Of a stretch of 64,000 nucleotides of DNA, positions 63,732-64,000 are shown in pieces. The position numbers and the translations under genes are program-made. Under the pieces are notes generated by a model. The model was not told the DNA's origin and did no database searches. It saw only the letters and a list, made by a program, of their open reading frames with translations. This DNA is from Marinifilum flexuosum (GTDB lineage Bacteria; Bacteroidota; Bacteroidia; Bacteroidales; Marinifilaceae), in NCBI RefSeq assembly GCF_003610555.1, contig NZ_RAPQ01000011.1, positions 62,001 to 126,000 on the forward strand, given 5' to 3'. The stretch's first letter is position 1. Each line of letters starts with the position of its first letter.

Positions 63732-64000
63732 ATGACAGAATTAAATAGGGAAGAAGAAGAAAGAAGGCAAATATTATTAAGATACAAACGCTTACTTAAG
63801 ACCTGTAAAAACATAGTTACCAGGGCAGATATCAAGCTGGTAAGAAAAGCATTTGATTTAAGTTTACAAGATCACGAAGGTGAGAGAAGAAGTAATGGCG
63901 ATCCGGCCATATACCGATCATTATCTGTGGCTCAAATTGTAGTGGAGGAACTTGGACTTGGACGTACTTCTGTTATCTGTGCCTTGCTATATGACCTTGT
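63732..64000 (+). CDS. RelA/SpoT homologue, N-terminus only (3' end outside the window)
   Basis: The first 89 codons match the N-terminal region of long RelA/SpoT proteins in Bacteroidota: EEERRQILLRYKRLLKTCKNIVTRADIKLVRKAFDLSLQDH, then GDPAIYRSLSVAQIVVEELGLGRTSVICALLYDL. In bifunctional enzymes the hydrolase has His in 'YHP' and in the 'HD' pair; here these read YRS and YD. This suggests a hydrolase-dead, synthetase-type protein such as E. coli RelA. The domain order after this point is outside the window, so the type is not settled. It is divergent from hemD with a 299-base gap that shows no other gene. Confidence 0.8.
   Translation, partial: MTELNREEEERRQILLRYKRLLKTCKNIVTRADIKLVRKAFDLSLQDHEGERRSNGDPAIYRSLSVAQIVVEELGLGRTSVICALLYDL

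Noticed and set aside
1-64000. tRNA or rRNA genes
   Set aside because: No cloverleaf-like sequence with CCA end or conserved rRNA stretch was recognised by eye. A tRNA scan would be decisive.

Overview
The window looks like chromosomal DNA of a low-GC Bacteroidota. It resembles facultatively anaerobic marine relatives of Marinifilaceae/Marinilabiliales, although placement below phylum is only a guess. Supporting signs are a GLPGLI-family protein, a DUF4369 protein, PorT-like outer-membrane barrels, ABC permeases fused to M1 aminopeptidases, TAnnTTTG-type -7 promoter elements, and mostly weak Shine-Dalgarno sequences. I see no rRNA, tRNA, intact insertion sequence, phage or CRISPR array.

Layout. 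1-2.2 kb: the 3' part of a PAS histidine kinase and a hexapeptide acyltransferase. 2.3-7.8 kb (minus): a fermentation block of pyruvate formate-lyase (pflB), its activase (pflA), a formate channel (focA) and a ferredoxin-nitroreductase fusion; a perfect 20-bp palindrome lies upstream of pflB. 7.9-13.5 kb (minus): a MASE1 sensor kinase, a small porin-like barrel, a GIDE-domain membrane protein and a DUF4369/beta-propeller protein. 13.5-17 kb: a structured 85-bp tandem repeat array, two hypothetical or accessory genes (one DUF5675+SH3) and a secreted thioredoxin-fold protein. 17.2-25 kb: an ABC permease-M1 peptidase fusion with its ATPase, a GLPGLI protein, and a divergent two-component system with four helically phased GTTA repeats in the shared promoter. 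25-32 kb: small stress or redox genes, AraC regulator, oligopeptidase F, a 21-bp periodic repeat array and a Gfo/Idh/MocA oxidoreductase. 32-47.5 kb: two RND efflux systems. The first is next to a GbsR/MarR-type regulator with three matching operator-like palindromes. The second is divergent from a LytS/LytTR two-component pair and has a direct repeat in the shared promoter. 47.6-50.1 kb: a PHP phosphoesterase with two ACT domains and two small genes, followed by a decayed gene relic. 50.9-55.3 kb: hemA-hemC-hemB-hemE. 55.4-61 kb: a GAF sensor kinase, metallophosphoesterase, small lipoprotein, SPOR-like protein, HEAT-like protein and a PLP dehydratase. 61.2-63.5 kb: a REP-like inverted pair, then hemL and hemD. 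The window ends inside a RelA/SpoT homologue whose hydrolase motif is degenerate.

How the genes work together. The pfl block turns pyruvate into acetyl-CoA and formate and exports formate under low oxygen. The two hem groups supply every step from glutamyl-tRNA to uroporphyrinogen III, plus its decarboxylation to coproporphyrinogen III. The two RND operons and the ABC-M1/GLPGLI/two-component group look like envelope-stress or efflux modules, each paired with a local regulator and a visible candidate binding site. The most interesting unexplained features are non-coding: the 85-bp array, the 21-bp array, the covarying REP-like pair near 61.3 kb, the regulator-operator sets, and the frameshifted relic at 50.3-50.6 kb.
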